From positions 1 to 64,000 of the forward strand of contig JADJZY010000019.1 in assembly GCA_016715505.1 (NCBI GenBank): 64,000 bases of DNA. Direction: 5' to 3'. The notes under the pieces were generated by a model. It was not told the origin of the DNA. It ran no database searches and saw only the letters and a program-made list of their open reading frames with translations. The position numbers and the translations under genes were made by a program. Below, piece by piece: positions 18,245 through 27,170 of the stretch. The DNA is from Bacteroidota bacterium (GTDB lineage: Bacteria; Bacteroidota; Bacteroidia; Chitinophagales; Chitinophagaceae). Every line of letters begins with the position of its first letter. Position 1 is the first letter of the stretch.

Positions 18245-18784
18245 TCAGGTTTGTTTTTGTGGCGCACTAAATGGGCCAAAACGTTGCAGATAAAGGCCTG
18301 ACAAAATCCAGGCGATGACCGCACCTAATAGAGCCCCAGCTAACAAATCACTGAGATAATGGACACCGACGTATAGTTGAGCAAAACAAACCGCGCCAGC
18401 CCAAGCCAGACAAATCACCCATATCATGCCGGACTTTTTTCCCAACGTGAGTATGATAAAAACAGCCAGGGAAAAATGATTGGCTGCATGGCTGCTCGGG
18501 AAACTATAGCCCCCGCCACAGGGTATGATTCCTCTGTATACGGCCATTAATTCCGGATTACGGCAAGGCCTTGGTCGCATGACAAAAGGTTTGATGATAC
18601 TGGCGCTGATAAAATCGGATAACACGAAACACAAAAAAAAGAAGGCACACCACCACAGCCCCTGATGTTTGTAACGGGTCCACATCCATACCAAAATATA
18701 GAGATAAACAGGTGCCCAGAAATATGGGTTTCGAAGTAAGAGGAATGAATACATCACCCCAATCTGAACCCCATTCCTGAACAA
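18245..18784 (-). CDS. PAP2 superfamily phosphatase, main part after a frameshift
   Basis: This frame carries the catalytic motifs of the PAP2 family: KPFVMRPRPC (motif 1), SFPSSHAA (motif 2, with the usual PSGH reading PSSH) and VGVHYLSDLLAG (motif 3, catalytic His). There are five or six transmembrane helices. The family dephosphorylates lipid phosphates such as undecaprenyl pyrophosphate or phosphatidic acid. The true coding begins in the other frame at 18824 and crosses near 18735, where FIPLLRNPYFWAPVYLYI is restored. Coding by the first residues of this ORF (MFRNGVQIGVMYSFL) is therefore not real. It sits downstream of the methyltransferase gene. Confidence 0.8.
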   Translation of the reverse strand: MFRNGVQIGVMYSFLLLRNPYFWAPVYLYILVWMWTRYKHQGLWWCAFFFLCFVLSDFISASIIKPFVMRPRPCRNPELMAVYRGIIPCGGGYSFPSSHAANHFSLAVFIILTLGKKSGMIWVICLAWAGAVCFAQLYVGVHYLSDLLAGALLGAVIAWILSGLYLQRFGPFSAPQKQT

Positions 18785-18824
18785 TCGTATAGATCTGCTG
18801 ATCGATATGTTGCAGAAAGTCCAT
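18558..18824 (-). CDS. PAP2 superfamily phosphatase, N-terminal fragment
   Basis: Only the first 29 or so residues are real: MDFLQHIDQQIYTIVQEWGS and DWGDVFIPL. They match the usual start of Bacteroidota PAP2 proteins. The rest of this frame is non-coding after the shift near 18735, where the gene continues in the frame of 18245-18784. The ATG is four bases from the stop of the upstream methyltransferase gene, so the two genes are translationally linked. Confidence 0.6.
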   Translation of the reverse strand: MDFLQHIDQQIYTIVQEWGSDWGDVFIPLTSKPIFLGTCLSLYFGMDVDPLQTSGAVVVCLLFFVFRVIRFYQRQYHQTFCHATKALP

Positions 18825-18827
18825 GGT

Positions 18828-19568
18828 TTATTTTTCGAATATCAAAATCATTCGGGGACTCCCTGATTCATCATAAGGTTGCAATTGATAAGAGCCAAAT
18901 GCTTCTTTCCAATGTAAACCAACGCTTTCAAACAACCGGATAGCTTCATCTTTACTAAAGCTATTTACTTTTTCTTCAAAATGAAAAGAGTGGTCGCCGT
19001 CTCTGAAACGAATCGATTTAATCATTTGTGAGCCCTGAACAGTGCGCTCGATTTCAAATGTTATCCCGCCTTTTTCAATTTTTTCACTGGGTTTGGCACT
19101 AATTTGTTGAAAGGCATAGGCCTGATTCACGAAATCAAAAACAAAGGTTCCGCCCGGGCGTAATCCACTGGCTATACTCCTTGCCGCCAGGATATGGTCG
19201 TGTTTGCTGCGGAAATAACCGAAACTGGTAAATAAATTGCAGATGATGTCGAAATAATTAATGCGAAAAAGATTGCGCATGTCATGTACCACAAATTCCA
19301 ACATGTCATTGCCTTCTTTGCTGGCGGCTTCTATGCTCGCAAGCGACAAATCAGCGCCGGTTACCCGGAATCCTCTTCGTGCAAATTGTTTTGCATGCCG
19401 GCCTTTGCCACAGGCCAAATCCAGCAGGAGGGCCTCCGGAGGTGCGGAAAGATAATCGCAAAGCGTATTCACAAAGTCGACAGCTTCCGTTTCATTTCTG
19501 TGTTCATACAGCAAATGGTAGTAGCGCGAATCAAACCAATCTTTAAACCATTCTGACATAAGCCCCAA
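18828..19568 (-). CDS. class I SAM-dependent methyltransferase
   Basis: A 246-residue soluble enzyme with the Rossmann-type SAM motifs: LLLDLACGKGRHAKQFARRG (motif I, residues about 47-66), VTGADLS (acidic residue for the ribose), MLEFVVHDMRNL, and FDIICNLFTSFGYF with GLRPGGTFVFDFVN. The substrate is unknown; the pattern is like the methyltransferase 25/11 group. The ATG at 19568 gives MGLMSEWFKDWFDSRYYH; a start at codon 4 is also possible. It overlaps none of its neighbours and precedes the PAP2 gene by four bases. Confidence 0.85.
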   Translation of the reverse strand: MGLMSEWFKDWFDSRYYHLLYEHRNETEAVDFVNTLCDYLSAPPEALLLDLACGKGRHAKQFARRGFRVTGADLSLASIEAASKEGNDMLEFVVHDMRNLFRINYFDIICNLFTSFGYFRSKHDHILAARSIASGLRPGGTFVFDFVNQAYAFQQISAKPSEKIEKGGITFEIERTVQGSQMIKSIRFRDGDHSFHFEEKVNSFSKDEAIRLFESVGLHWKEAFGSYQLQPYDESGSPRMILIFEK

Positions 19569-19619
19569 ATTTAGTGTGAATAGCCTGCAAAGCGTTACAA
19601 TTTTGCAATTGAATTGCCG

Positions 19620-19627
19620 TATTTTCG
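19620..19627 (+). promoter_or_regulatory. putative -7 box of glmM
   Basis: TATTTTCG is close to the Bacteroidota consensus TAnnTTTG and ends 18 bases before the GTG start of glmM. A TTTTG at 19601-19605 could serve as the -33 element, with somewhat short spacing. Confidence 0.25.
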
Positions 19628-19645
19628 CAACCTCAAATTTTCAAT

Positions 19646-21037
19646 GTGGCTTTAATCAAATCTATTTCTGGTATTCGTGGTACAATTGGTGGTAAACCTA
19701 ACGAGGGGCTCACACCCATCGACATTGTTAAATATAGCGCTGCCTATGGGCGGATGATTCTCGAACAAACCGGTAATTCCAAGGTGGTGATTGGCCGCGA
19801 TGGCCGAATTTCAGGCTCCATGGTTCGTAACCTGGTCGTTAGTACCTTGCAAGCCATGGGTATGGATGTGGTTGATTTAGGGTTAAGTACCACACCAACG
19901 GTTGAGATGGCTGTGAAAATGGAATCTGCTGGTGGTGGAATCATTTTAACGGCCAGTCACAATCCCAAAGGGTGGAATGCCCTCAAACTACTCAATGCTG
20001 TTGGAGAATTTATCTCAGCCGAAGAAGGACAAATGGTGCTCGAACGCGGTCAGCAGGAAGATTTTGTTTTTGCGGAAATCAATAAACTGGGGCAGGTCAC
20101 CGAGGATGATTCTTACATGCAAAAACACTTTGATGCTATTTTAGCTCATCCTTTGGTTGATGCAACTGCCATACGTGCCCTGAATTTGAAAGTGGTGGTG
20201 GATGGTATCAATAGCACGGGTGCAACCTTTGTACCTGAATTGCTCCGTCAGTTAGGTGTTCAGGAAATATTGGTGATTAACGAAGAAGTGAATGGACGTT
20301 TTGCCCATAATCCTGAACCTCTCCCCGAAAACCTGCGCGATATTTCTACCAAAGTGGTTAAAGAAAATGCCCACTTGGGTATTGTGGTGGATCCGGATGT
20401 GGATCGTTTATGTTTTGTATGTGATGATGGAAGTATGTTCGGCGAAGAGTATACCTTGGTTTCGATAGCCGATTATGTACTGAGTTGCAAACCAGGCAAT
20501 ACCGTATCAAATATGTCCAGCACCAGAGCCCTGCGCGATATTACTGAAAAGCATGGCGGACAGTATTTTGCCAGTGCCGTTGGTGAGGTGAATGTGGTTA
20601 AAAAAATGAAAGAAGTTTCTGCGGTGATCGGCGGTGAAGGCAATGGCGGAATCATTGTTCCTGAACTTCATTATGGCCGCGATGCATTAATCGGAATTGC
20701 TTTATTTCTTACCCATCTGGCCAAATTTGGAAAATCAGTGAGTGAACTCCGCAGAATTTATCCGGACTATTATATGTCGAAGAATAAAATTGATCTGGAA
20801 GCCGGAATGGATATTCAGCGTATTTTTCAGGGTATTCAAGAAAAGTATAAAAAGCAACCAATGAATACGGAGGATGGTTTAAAAATTGAATTCGATAAGG
20901 AATGGGTGCATTTGCGTACTTCAAATACTGAACCCATCATTCGGATTTATACCGAAAGTACTTCAGAAAATACGGCGAATGCGATTGCCAAAAAAATCAT
21001 GATGGACATTAGTGAGCTCATGAAAGAGCAAGGCTAA
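19646..21037 (+). CDS. glmM: phosphoglucosamine mutase
   Basis: A 463-residue phosphohexomutase converting glucosamine-6-phosphate to glucosamine-1-phosphate for peptidoglycan and lipopolysaccharide precursors. It has the catalytic phosphoserine loop ILTASHNPKGWNALK near residue 100 and the metal loop VVDPDVDRLCFV near 250. The sugar-specificity loop reads GGEGNGGIIVPELHYGRDAL near 330, and the phosphate-binding loop is RTSNTEPIIRIYTES near the end. Bacteroidota enzymes of this type are usually called GlmM, although phosphomannomutase activity cannot be excluded. The start is GTG at 19646; the overlapping ATG at 19644 is in another frame and meets a stop after three codons. Confidence 0.88.
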   Translation: MALIKSISGIRGTIGGKPNEGLTPIDIVKYSAAYGRMILEQTGNSKVVIGRDGRISGSMVRNLVVSTLQAMGMDVVDLGLSTTPTVEMAVKMESAGGGIILTASHNPKGWNALKLLNAVGEFISAEEGQMVLERGQQEDFVFAEINKLGQVTEDDSYMQKHFDAILAHPLVDATAIRALNLKVVVDGINSTGATFVPELLRQLGVQEILVINEEVNGRFAHNPEPLPENLRDISTKVVKENAHLGIVVDPDVDRLCFVCDDGSMFGEEYTLVSIADYVLSCKPGNTVSNMSSTRALRDITEKHGGQYFASAVGEVNVVKKMKEVSAVIGGEGNGGIIVPELHYGRDALIGIALFLTHLAKFGKSVSELRRIYPDYYMSKNKIDLEAGMDIQRIFQGIQEKYKKQPMNTEDGLKIEFDKEWVHLRTSNTEPIIRIYTESTSENTANAIAKKIMMDISELMKEQG

Positions 21038-21064
21038 GATTTCATCGAAACGAATTCGAAAAGG

Positions 21065-21949
21065 TTACAACGAAACTATTTTTATTTCAACCCTTCTGTT
21101 TTCAGCGCGCAAAGTCTCGTCACTTTCTTCTTGATGAATTTTTTGCGTGCCACCAAAACCCTTGTAGCTGAGGCGTTTGGCTCCAATGCCCATGGATATG
21201 AGATATTCATAAATGAACCGGGCCCGGTTGAGCGATAAATCATGACTATCCGTATCCCAATCATACCCATCAGGTTCGGTGGTCGTGCAGCAAACATGTC
21301 CGTGTATTTCAATGACCAGATTTCGATTTGCCCGTAGGAGTTTTAATAAAGCATGTAATTCCGGTAATGATTCCGGCCTTAGAATATGTCTGCCTGGATA
21401 AAACAACATATTCTCCAGAATAATTTGTTGTCCGGCCTCCAGCTTTTTTCCATCAAACACATTTTTAGCCTCTTCAACTTTAGTCGCTAAAGTATCACGA
21501 ACCACAATCGGTTTTTGTTCCAGATTCTGATAATAAAAAGTGACATGCACCCTTCGGTTTTTTTGTCGGGCTTCATTTGTGTTGTTGTCTGTATAGGGAC
21601 GGTCTTTTCCGTATCCCACGCAGGTTTTAATCGAATTTCGGTCTATTCCGTTTTGAGTAAGCAGTCGTTGCACAGCTCCTGCTCTCCGACGCGAAAGATC
21701 CAGGTTGTAAGCCCGAGAGCCGATGCTGTCGCAATGTCCCTCAAGCAATACTTTTTCTACCTGATGCTGGTGAATCCATTTGATGAGTTGTAACATAGAA
21801 GAGTCCGGAATAAGATCTTTGTCGTAATCAAACAAAACAGTAATCACCTGCTCCTGCGCACGAAGCCATCCTGCATCCCATGTACAGAAAAACAACAGCG
21901 CGAAAAGAAAGGCTTTAAACATTTTTAAGTATTCAAATTCTGACAACAA
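21065..21949 (-). CDS. protein with two tandem OmpA domains
   Basis: About 285 residues if started at the ATG of codon 10 (MFKAFLFALLFFCTWDAGW, a signal peptide). The first OmpA-type peptidoglycan-binding domain covers residues about 35-145: VLLEGHCDSIGSRAYNLDLS, RRRAGAVQRLL, and QKNRRVHVTF. The second covers about 190-290: VIEIHGHVCC, LSLNRARFIYEYL, KGFGGTQ and RAENRRVEIKI. No barrel is attached, so it is probably a periplasmic or outer-membrane-associated anchor to the cell wall. Two full OmpA domains in one protein suggest internal duplication. It is convergent with glmM. Confidence 0.85.
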   Translation of the reverse strand: MLSEFEYLKMFKAFLFALLFFCTWDAGWLRAQEQVITVLFDYDKDLIPDSSMLQLIKWIHQHQVEKVLLEGHCDSIGSRAYNLDLSRRRAGAVQRLLTQNGIDRNSIKTCVGYGKDRPYTDNNTNEARQKNRRVHVTFYYQNLEQKPIVVRDTLATKVEEAKNVFDGKKLEAGQQIILENMLFYPGRHILRPESLPELHALLKLLRANRNLVIEIHGHVCCTTTEPDGYDWDTDSHDLSLNRARFIYEYLISMGIGAKRLSYKGFGGTQKIHQEESDETLRAENRRVEIKIVSL

Positions 21950-21993
21950 ATGGTTCAGTAAATTTTGAAAGCTTATTTGAAAATTACCAACTA

Positions 21994-22140
21994 TTATTTT
22001 TCAGGCACAAGTATCGCAGATTGTGATATTTGGTGTTTCACAAACAAACCATTTTGTTGTTGATTGATTGTAAAGATAAATGAAAGTAGCACGATAATGA
22101 ACAAGGCAAATAATGAAGCAAACGAATAGTTTGTATTCAT
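21994..22140 (-). CDS. 48-residue single-helix membrane protein
   Basis: A short frame starting MNTNYSFASLFALFIIVLLS, with one clear transmembrane helix, a Gln-rich turn (TINQQQNGLF) and an amphipathic tail to LVPEK and TAA at 21994. It is shorter than most gene callers accept. Support is only the hydrophobic helix followed by a polar tail, and its placement in an otherwise empty gap. It could be spurious. Confidence 0.3.
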   Translation of the reverse strand: MNTNYSFASLFALFIIVLLSFIFTINQQQNGLFVKHQISQSAILVPEK

Positions 22141-22282
22141 GTGATGATGATAGATGAACACCACTTATTGAGGAGCGCATCGAAGTAAACTTTACCCGGC
22201 TATCTTCTTGCCTTCCGCCATGCACGGCATTTGGCTACAGTCAAGGCTAGTTTTCAGCGTCCGGTTAAGAATGGGGCAATTG

Positions 22283-23752
22283 TTAATGATACTGATGATT
22301 ATCATCTACATGGGTTCCGTCTTTTAGCCCTTTTTGTAGCTTACTGTTCTTTCGACCATAACCAAAATAAATCAGCATACCAACTGCCAACCAGGCAAAT
22401 AATCGCAACCAAGTATCGAGTGGAAGAAACACCATCATAAATAAACAAGTAATCACTCCCATGATCGGGATAAAAGGTACCCAAGGGGTTTTAAAAGCGC
22501 GGGGTGCATTGGGCATCGATTTGCGCATCACAATAACACCAATACAAACCAGTATAAATGCAAACAAAGTTCCGATGCTCGTCATTTCACCCACCACACG
22601 ACCGGGTACAAAGCCAGCAAAGAGGCTTACAAATAACAAAAACAATAAGTTGCTTTTGGCCGGTGTGCGAAATTTCGGGTGAACATCACTGAATACTTTT
22701 GGAATGAGTCCGTCCCGACTCATACTAAAAAACACACGGGTTTGTCCCATGAGTAAAACCATGATCACCGAAGAGTAACCGGCTAATATGGCAAGAATGA
22801 TTGCATTGTTCAGCCAGGGGTAATCTGGTGTAATGAGACCTTGTGCATTCGCAGTTCCCATATGATCAATGGCAACCGCAACAGGAGCAATACCGTCCTT
22901 GCCGGCAAAAGAAGTATAAGGGGTTACGCCGGTCATCACATGCGCAAACAAAACATAGAGTACCGTGCAAATGGCGAGTGAGCCGAGGATGCCAATGGGC
23001 ATATCTCTTTTTGGGTTTTTGGCTTCCTGTGCAGCGGTACTAACTGCATCAAAACCGATATAGGCAAAAAATACAATAGCCGCAGCACGAATAATACCAC
23101 TAAATCCAAATTCTCCGAAGGTGCCTGTATTTTCAGGTACATAAGGTGTCAGGTTATCCGAATTGACATAACCAAAGCCCAGAATAATAAAAATGAGTAC
23201 TACTGCTATTTTTAGTCCAACAATAAAAGCATTGAATTTGGCACTCTCACTTGTGCCTTTCACCAATAATAAACTCATCAGAACGACAATAAAGATAGCT
23301 GGCAGATTAATGATACCCCCATCCCAGGGGCCGGATAGAATGGATTCGGGAATATGTACACCGAAGGTTTCCATGATTTTTTTGAAATACCGGCTCCAGC
23401 TGATACTCACGGTTGCAGCACCAACCGCATATTCAAGCACAAGGTCCCAGCCAATAATCCAGGCAATAAATTCACCCATGGTGGCATAACTGTATGTGTA
23501 AGCGCTCCCGGCAATAGGAATCATTGAAGCAAATTCAGCGTAACACAAACCAGCAAATGCACAACCCAAGCCAGCAACAATAAACGAAATGGTGATGGCA
23601 GGTCCGGCATTGGCTGCTGCTGCTGAGCCCGTAATTGAAAATAAACCTGCACCAATAATGGCGCCAATACCCAATGCAATCAGCGACCAGGCGCCCAGCG
23701 TTTTTTTCAAGCCTTTTTCACTATCGTCTGCTTCATTGATTAATTGACTCAA
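22283..23752 (-). CDS. APC family amino acid permease
   Basis: A 489-residue inner membrane transporter with 12 or more hydrophobic helices. The conserved helix-I motif is GIGAIIGAGLFSITGSAAA. Further motifs are YAEFASMIPIAGSAYTYSYA in helix III, FFAYIGFDAVSTAAQEAKNP in helix VI and SRDGLIPKVFSDVHPKFRTP in a loop, all typical of the cationic amino acid transporter (CAT/YfnA) branch. Substrate is likely an amino acid, coupled to protons, but which one is not known. It is divergent from the thioesterase gene, with a 134-base shared promoter region. Confidence 0.9.
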   Translation of the reverse strand: MSQLINEADDSEKGLKKTLGAWSLIALGIGAIIGAGLFSITGSAAAANAGPAITISFIVAGLGCAFAGLCYAEFASMIPIAGSAYTYSYATMGEFIAWIIGWDLVLEYAVGAATVSISWSRYFKKIMETFGVHIPESILSGPWDGGIINLPAIFIVVLMSLLLVKGTSESAKFNAFIVGLKIAVVLIFIILGFGYVNSDNLTPYVPENTGTFGEFGFSGIIRAAAIVFFAYIGFDAVSTAAQEAKNPKRDMPIGILGSLAICTVLYVLFAHVMTGVTPYTSFAGKDGIAPVAVAIDHMGTANAQGLITPDYPWLNNAIILAILAGYSSVIMVLLMGQTRVFFSMSRDGLIPKVFSDVHPKFRTPAKSNLLFLLFVSLFAGFVPGRVVGEMTSIGTLFAFILVCIGVIVMRKSMPNAPRAFKTPWVPFIPIMGVITCLFMMVFLPLDTWLRLFAWLAVGMLIYFGYGRKNSKLQKGLKDGTHVDDNHQYH

Positions 23753-23871
23753 TGGTTTTTTACAAAATGCTCATATCGATATTTTAAGGAATAAATGTAA
23801 TCTCCTCATGGCAAAATTCCTAAAATCAATGATGAATCAAGGTTTATAAAATATTTCCTATTGGTTTCACT

Positions 23872-23879
23872 TAGCTTTG
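23872..23879 (+). promoter_or_regulatory. putative -7 box of the thioesterase gene
   Basis: TAGCTTTG fits TAnnTTTG and lies seven bases before the ATG at 23887. A transcript started from it would have almost no leader. No good -33 element was seen at the usual distance. Confidence 0.25.
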
Positions 23880-23886
23880 CCCAAAC

Positions 23887-24432
23887 ATGAATACAATGAA
23901 TCCGAAACCGGCGAATGCCTCACTGACCACCATGAGTGAGTTGGTCTTACCGAATGATACAAATACCCTGGGCAATCTGATGGGTGGACGCTTAATGCAC
24001 TGGATGGATATTGCCGCTGCATTGGCCTCCATGAAGCATTGTGGTTGTCCGGTTGTTACGGCTTCTGCCGATAATATCTCATTTGAAAATCCGGTAAAAC
24101 TGGGTAATGTCGTTACCATTGAAGCCAAAGTGACACGCGCATTTTCTACTTCTATGGAGGTTTATATTAAAGTACAAGGTGAAGATTTACCAACCCAATT
24201 TAAGTATTTATCCAATGAGGCATACATGACTTTTGTTGCCCTCGATCCAAATGGCCGCCCCCGAAAAGTACCTGAATTAATTCCTGAAACAGAAGAAGAA
24301 ATGCGTCGATTTGAAGGGGCATTGCGTCGTCGCCAATTGCGCTTGATTCTTTCCGGCCGCATGAAACCGAAAGACGCCACTGAATTAAGAAAACTGTTTG
24401 ATGAGGATTTTATGCATATTGAAAAGGCCTAA
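23887..24432 (+). CDS. acyl-CoA thioesterase, hotdog fold
   Basis: A 181-residue cytosolic protein that probably hydrolyses acyl-CoA. It has the BFIT/YciA-type pattern: LPNDTNTLGNLMGGRLMHWM near residues 20-40 (the catalytic Asn/Gly block), then AAALASMKHC, VTASADNISFENPVKLGNVV, and AYMTFVALDPNGRPRKVPEL near 110-130. One hotdog domain plus an extended C-terminal helix (RRFEGALRRRQLRL) fits the family. It is followed by a strong terminator, so it is a single-gene unit. Confidence 0.88.
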   Translation: MNTMNPKPANASLTTMSELVLPNDTNTLGNLMGGRLMHWMDIAAALASMKHCGCPVVTASADNISFENPVKLGNVVTIEAKVTRAFSTSMEVYIKVQGEDLPTQFKYLSNEAYMTFVALDPNGRPRKVPELIPETEEEMRRFEGALRRRQLRLILSGRMKPKDATELRKLFDEDFMHIEKA

Positions 24433-24439
24433 AAAAAGG

Positions 24440-24473
24440 AACAGTCCCTTCTTAGACAAGAACGGACTGTTTT
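24440..24473 (+). terminator. factor-independent terminator after the thioesterase gene
   Basis: AACAGTCC (24440-24447) pairs with GGACTGTT (24464-24471), followed by TT. It starts eight bases after the TAA of the thioesterase gene. Confidence 0.6.
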
Positions 24474-24578
24474 AACCCCTAACCAAATCAACCTATGAAA
24501 AAAAATTAATTTCTGCTGCGAAAATAAGAGAAAAATAATTAATGAAAAAAAAACTTATCGTTTGCGCGTCCTTTTTTA

Positions 24579-26405
24579 GTGTTTAACCTGTTAATAAACC
24601 AGCAATTGAAAATGAAAAAACGAATGTTCAAAAGTTATTCCATTTCTTACCTACTGATTATCATTTTATTGAGTGTTGTAATGGCGTGTCAGAACAAAAA
24701 TGAGGCGACACTACCACGAAATGAACAATTACATCAATTATTTGATCAATATTGGGAACAACGCTTACAATACTTTCCACTTGAGGCAACAGCATATGGA
24801 GACTCACGGTATAACGATCAATTGCCCGTACTTTTTTCCGCAACAAATCGTGACAAACTTAGTCGCTTTTATCTACAAAATTTAGAGGCCTCTAAAAAAA
24901 TGAAGGAGCCGCTGAATCCTGAAGATGCCATCAGCAAGGAGTTGTTTGAATATGAAATGCAAATCAATCTGGATGCATTCAATTTTCCGGGACACCTGAT
25001 GCCTATTAATCAATTTTGGAGTTTTACCCTGGAGTTTCCTCAATTGGGAAGCGGTTCTGGTAATCAGCCTTTTAAAACAGAAAAAGATTACCGCGACTTT
25101 TTAAAACGAATGCAATTGTTTCAGGGATGGTGCGATACCGCCATTCTGAATATGAAAGAGGGAATCAGTCAGGGAATTGTTTTGCCACAAATTCTGGCCA
25201 TTAAAGTCATTCCGCAATTACAACAGGTACTCACCACCGATCCGACTAAAAATATTTTTTATCAACCCATCCTTCAAATGCCGGCCTCCTTCAACGACTC
25301 CCTAAAGAAGTCTTTGAGTAATGCCTATTTTTATGAGATCAGTCATTCCATCATCCCCTCATACGCACGCTTAAAAGTTTTTTTCGAGAAGGAGTACTTG
25401 CCTGCATGTCGCCAATCATTCGGATTAGATGCCCTGCCCAAAGGAAAGGAATGGTATCAATACCTGATCCGATACTATACCACGACGAATTTGAGTCCGG
25501 ATACGATTTATCAAATGGGTATAAAAGAAGTTGATCGATTAACGGCGGAAATGGAAAAGGTAAAAGCGCAGGTGGGTTTCAAAGGAGATTTACAGGCATT
25601 TTTTGATCACCTAAATACGGATCCTCAATTTTTTCCATTTACGACCGCGCAAGCAGTACTGGATAGTTTTTGGGCCATCAATCGTATTCAGGAACCCTAT
25701 TTAAAAAAGATGTTCAAGGCCGTACCTAAAACCAAATTTGAAATCCGACAAACCGAAGCCTATCGTGCAGCAAGTGCGAGTGCGGAGTATAATGCCGGGA
25801 GCGAAGATGGAACTCGCCCGGGCATATTTTACACACCCATTCTCGATCCGCGTAAATTTAATATCGTTGGTATGGAGACTCTTTTTTTGCATGAAGCTAT
25901 ACCCGGACATCATTACCAAATTTCATTGCAACAAGAGAACAAGGAGCTTCCTGCTTTCCGTAAATTTTTGGGTTATAGTGCTTATGCTGAAGGTTGGGCT
26001 TTATACACAGAAACCTTGGGGCCTGAATTGGGACTGTTTAAAAATCCCTATCAATATTTCGGTCATCTGAGTGATGCCATGCACCGGGCGATCCGTTTGG
26101 TGGTGGATGTGGCCATTCATACACGACAAATGAGCCGGGATTCTGCCATTGCGTATATGCGCAGTCATGAACGCATCAGTTTGGAAGAAGCCACTGCCGA
26201 AATTGAACGTTATATGGCTATTCCCGGTCAGGCACTCTCCTACAAAATAGGGCAATTTAAAATCATGGAACTGCGGAAAAAGTACGAACAACAATTGGGA
26301 AATCGTTTTTCGCTGGCCGACTTTCACGAACAAGTACTCAACGGTGGAAATATGCCCTTAGAAGTTTTGGAGAAAAAATTACAGGGATGGGCTGATAATT
26401 TTTAA
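24579..26405 (+). CDS. DUF885 family lipoprotein, putative metallopeptidase
   Basis: About 597 residues if begun at the ATG at 24612 (MKKRMFKSYSISYLLIIILL). The signal peptide ends in a lipobox (SVVMAC), so the protein is a lipoprotein of the periplasm or outer membrane. The C-terminal half has the DUF885 signature FLHEAIPGHHYQISLQQE, an HExxxGHH-type zinc site, then YAEGWALYTETLGPELGLF and IPGQALSYKIGQFKIMELR. Family members are zinc-peptidase-like and mostly uncharacterised. A mini-ORF ATGAAAAAAAATTAA at 24496-24510 lies upstream and is probably meaningless. Confidence 0.88.
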   Translation: MFNLLINQQLKMKKRMFKSYSISYLLIIILLSVVMACQNKNEATLPRNEQLHQLFDQYWEQRLQYFPLEATAYGDSRYNDQLPVLFSATNRDKLSRFYLQNLEASKKMKEPLNPEDAISKELFEYEMQINLDAFNFPGHLMPINQFWSFTLEFPQLGSGSGNQPFKTEKDYRDFLKRMQLFQGWCDTAILNMKEGISQGIVLPQILAIKVIPQLQQVLTTDPTKNIFYQPILQMPASFNDSLKKSLSNAYFYEISHSIIPSYARLKVFFEKEYLPACRQSFGLDALPKGKEWYQYLIRYYTTTNLSPDTIYQMGIKEVDRLTAEMEKVKAQVGFKGDLQAFFDHLNTDPQFFPFTTAQAVLDSFWAINRIQEPYLKKMFKAVPKTKFEIRQTEAYRAASASAEYNAGSEDGTRPGIFYTPILDPRKFNIVGMETLFLHEAIPGHHYQISLQQENKELPAFRKFLGYSAYAEGWALYTETLGPELGLFKNPYQYFGHLSDAMHRAIRLVVDVAIHTRQMSRDSAIAYMRSHERISLEEATAEIERYMAIPGQALSYKIGQFKIMELRKKYEQQLGNRFSLADFHEQVLNGGNMPLEVLEKKLQGWADNF

Positions 26406-26428
26406 CTTGCAGAACAAAGCACATTCAT

Positions 26429-27148
26429 TTGCGATTCGTACCTGATTTTATAGCGCAATTTTTTACCAGTGGAAGTCCGCTGTATAAGGAGTTGCAAAAC
26501 ATGATCGGATTTACACCCGGCAATATTGCTTTGTATGAATTGGCCTTGTGTCATCGCTCTAACAATAGCAATACCACCGAAAACAATGAACGACTGGAAT
26601 TTTTAGGCGATGCAATTTTGGGGGCCATCATAGGTGAACATCTGTTTGTAAAATATCCTACCCGCGACGAAGGATATCTAACGGATATGCGTACAAAAAT
26701 TGTGAATCGTAAAACACTGAATCAAATTGCGCTTAAGATTGGTTTAAAGAGTATCATGAAATTTAATGAGCAAGATTATTATCTCCGTGATTCACTCATT
26801 TTCGGAAATGCACTTGAAGCACTCATTGGAGCCATTTATATCGACAAAGGATATGGCCGAACACGGAGTTTTGTGCGAAAAAGAATTCTCTTGCCATTTG
26901 TCGATATCGAATTGTTGGAAAGTCTGGAGGTGAATACCAAAAACAAACTCATTGGTTGGGCCGGCAAACAAGGGCGTAAAATTGAATTCATTTTATTGGA
27001 AGAAAAATTGGAAAGAGGTCGTAAAAAATTTGTGGTCGGTGTACAACTGGATGATGAAATCATTGCCAGTTCCACAGCTGGAAATAAAAAAGAAGCCAGT
27101 AAAAACGCTGCAGAAGAAGCCATCAAACTATTGGACATGACGCTCTGA
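26429..27148 (+). CDS. rnc: ribonuclease III
   Basis: A 239-residue double-strand-specific RNase that processes rRNA precursors. The catalytic signature NERLEFLGDAILGAIIGEHL is at residues about 52-71, a second acidic block is GNALEALIGAIYIDKGYG, and a double-stranded RNA-binding domain follows (NTKNKLIGWAGKQGRKIEF to STAGNKKEASKNAAEEAIKLL). The start is TTG at 26429; no ATG is available before the conserved region. It is followed after 22 bases by a membrane protein gene and then pdxJ, probably as one operon. Confidence 0.92.
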   Translation: MRFVPDFIAQFFTSGSPLYKELQNMIGFTPGNIALYELALCHRSNNSNTTENNERLEFLGDAILGAIIGEHLFVKYPTRDEGYLTDMRTKIVNRKTLNQIALKIGLKSIMKFNEQDYYLRDSLIFGNALEALIGAIYIDKGYGRTRSFVRKRILLPFVDIELLESLEVNTKNKLIGWAGKQGRKIEFILLEEKLERGRKKFVVGVQLDDEIIASSTAGNKKEASKNAAEEAIKLLDMTL

Positions 27149-27170
27149 TCAGCTGATTCAAATACCCCGC

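Noticed and set aside
22001..22225. 74-residue minus-strand frame
   Set aside because: The overlapping 48-residue frame has a clearer helix and better start; the longer one has an uneven composition and no pattern.
24496..24510. Five-codon mini-ORF before the DUF885 gene
   Set aside because: Short stretches of ATGAAAAAA are common by chance in AT-rich leaders; no sign of attenuation structure.
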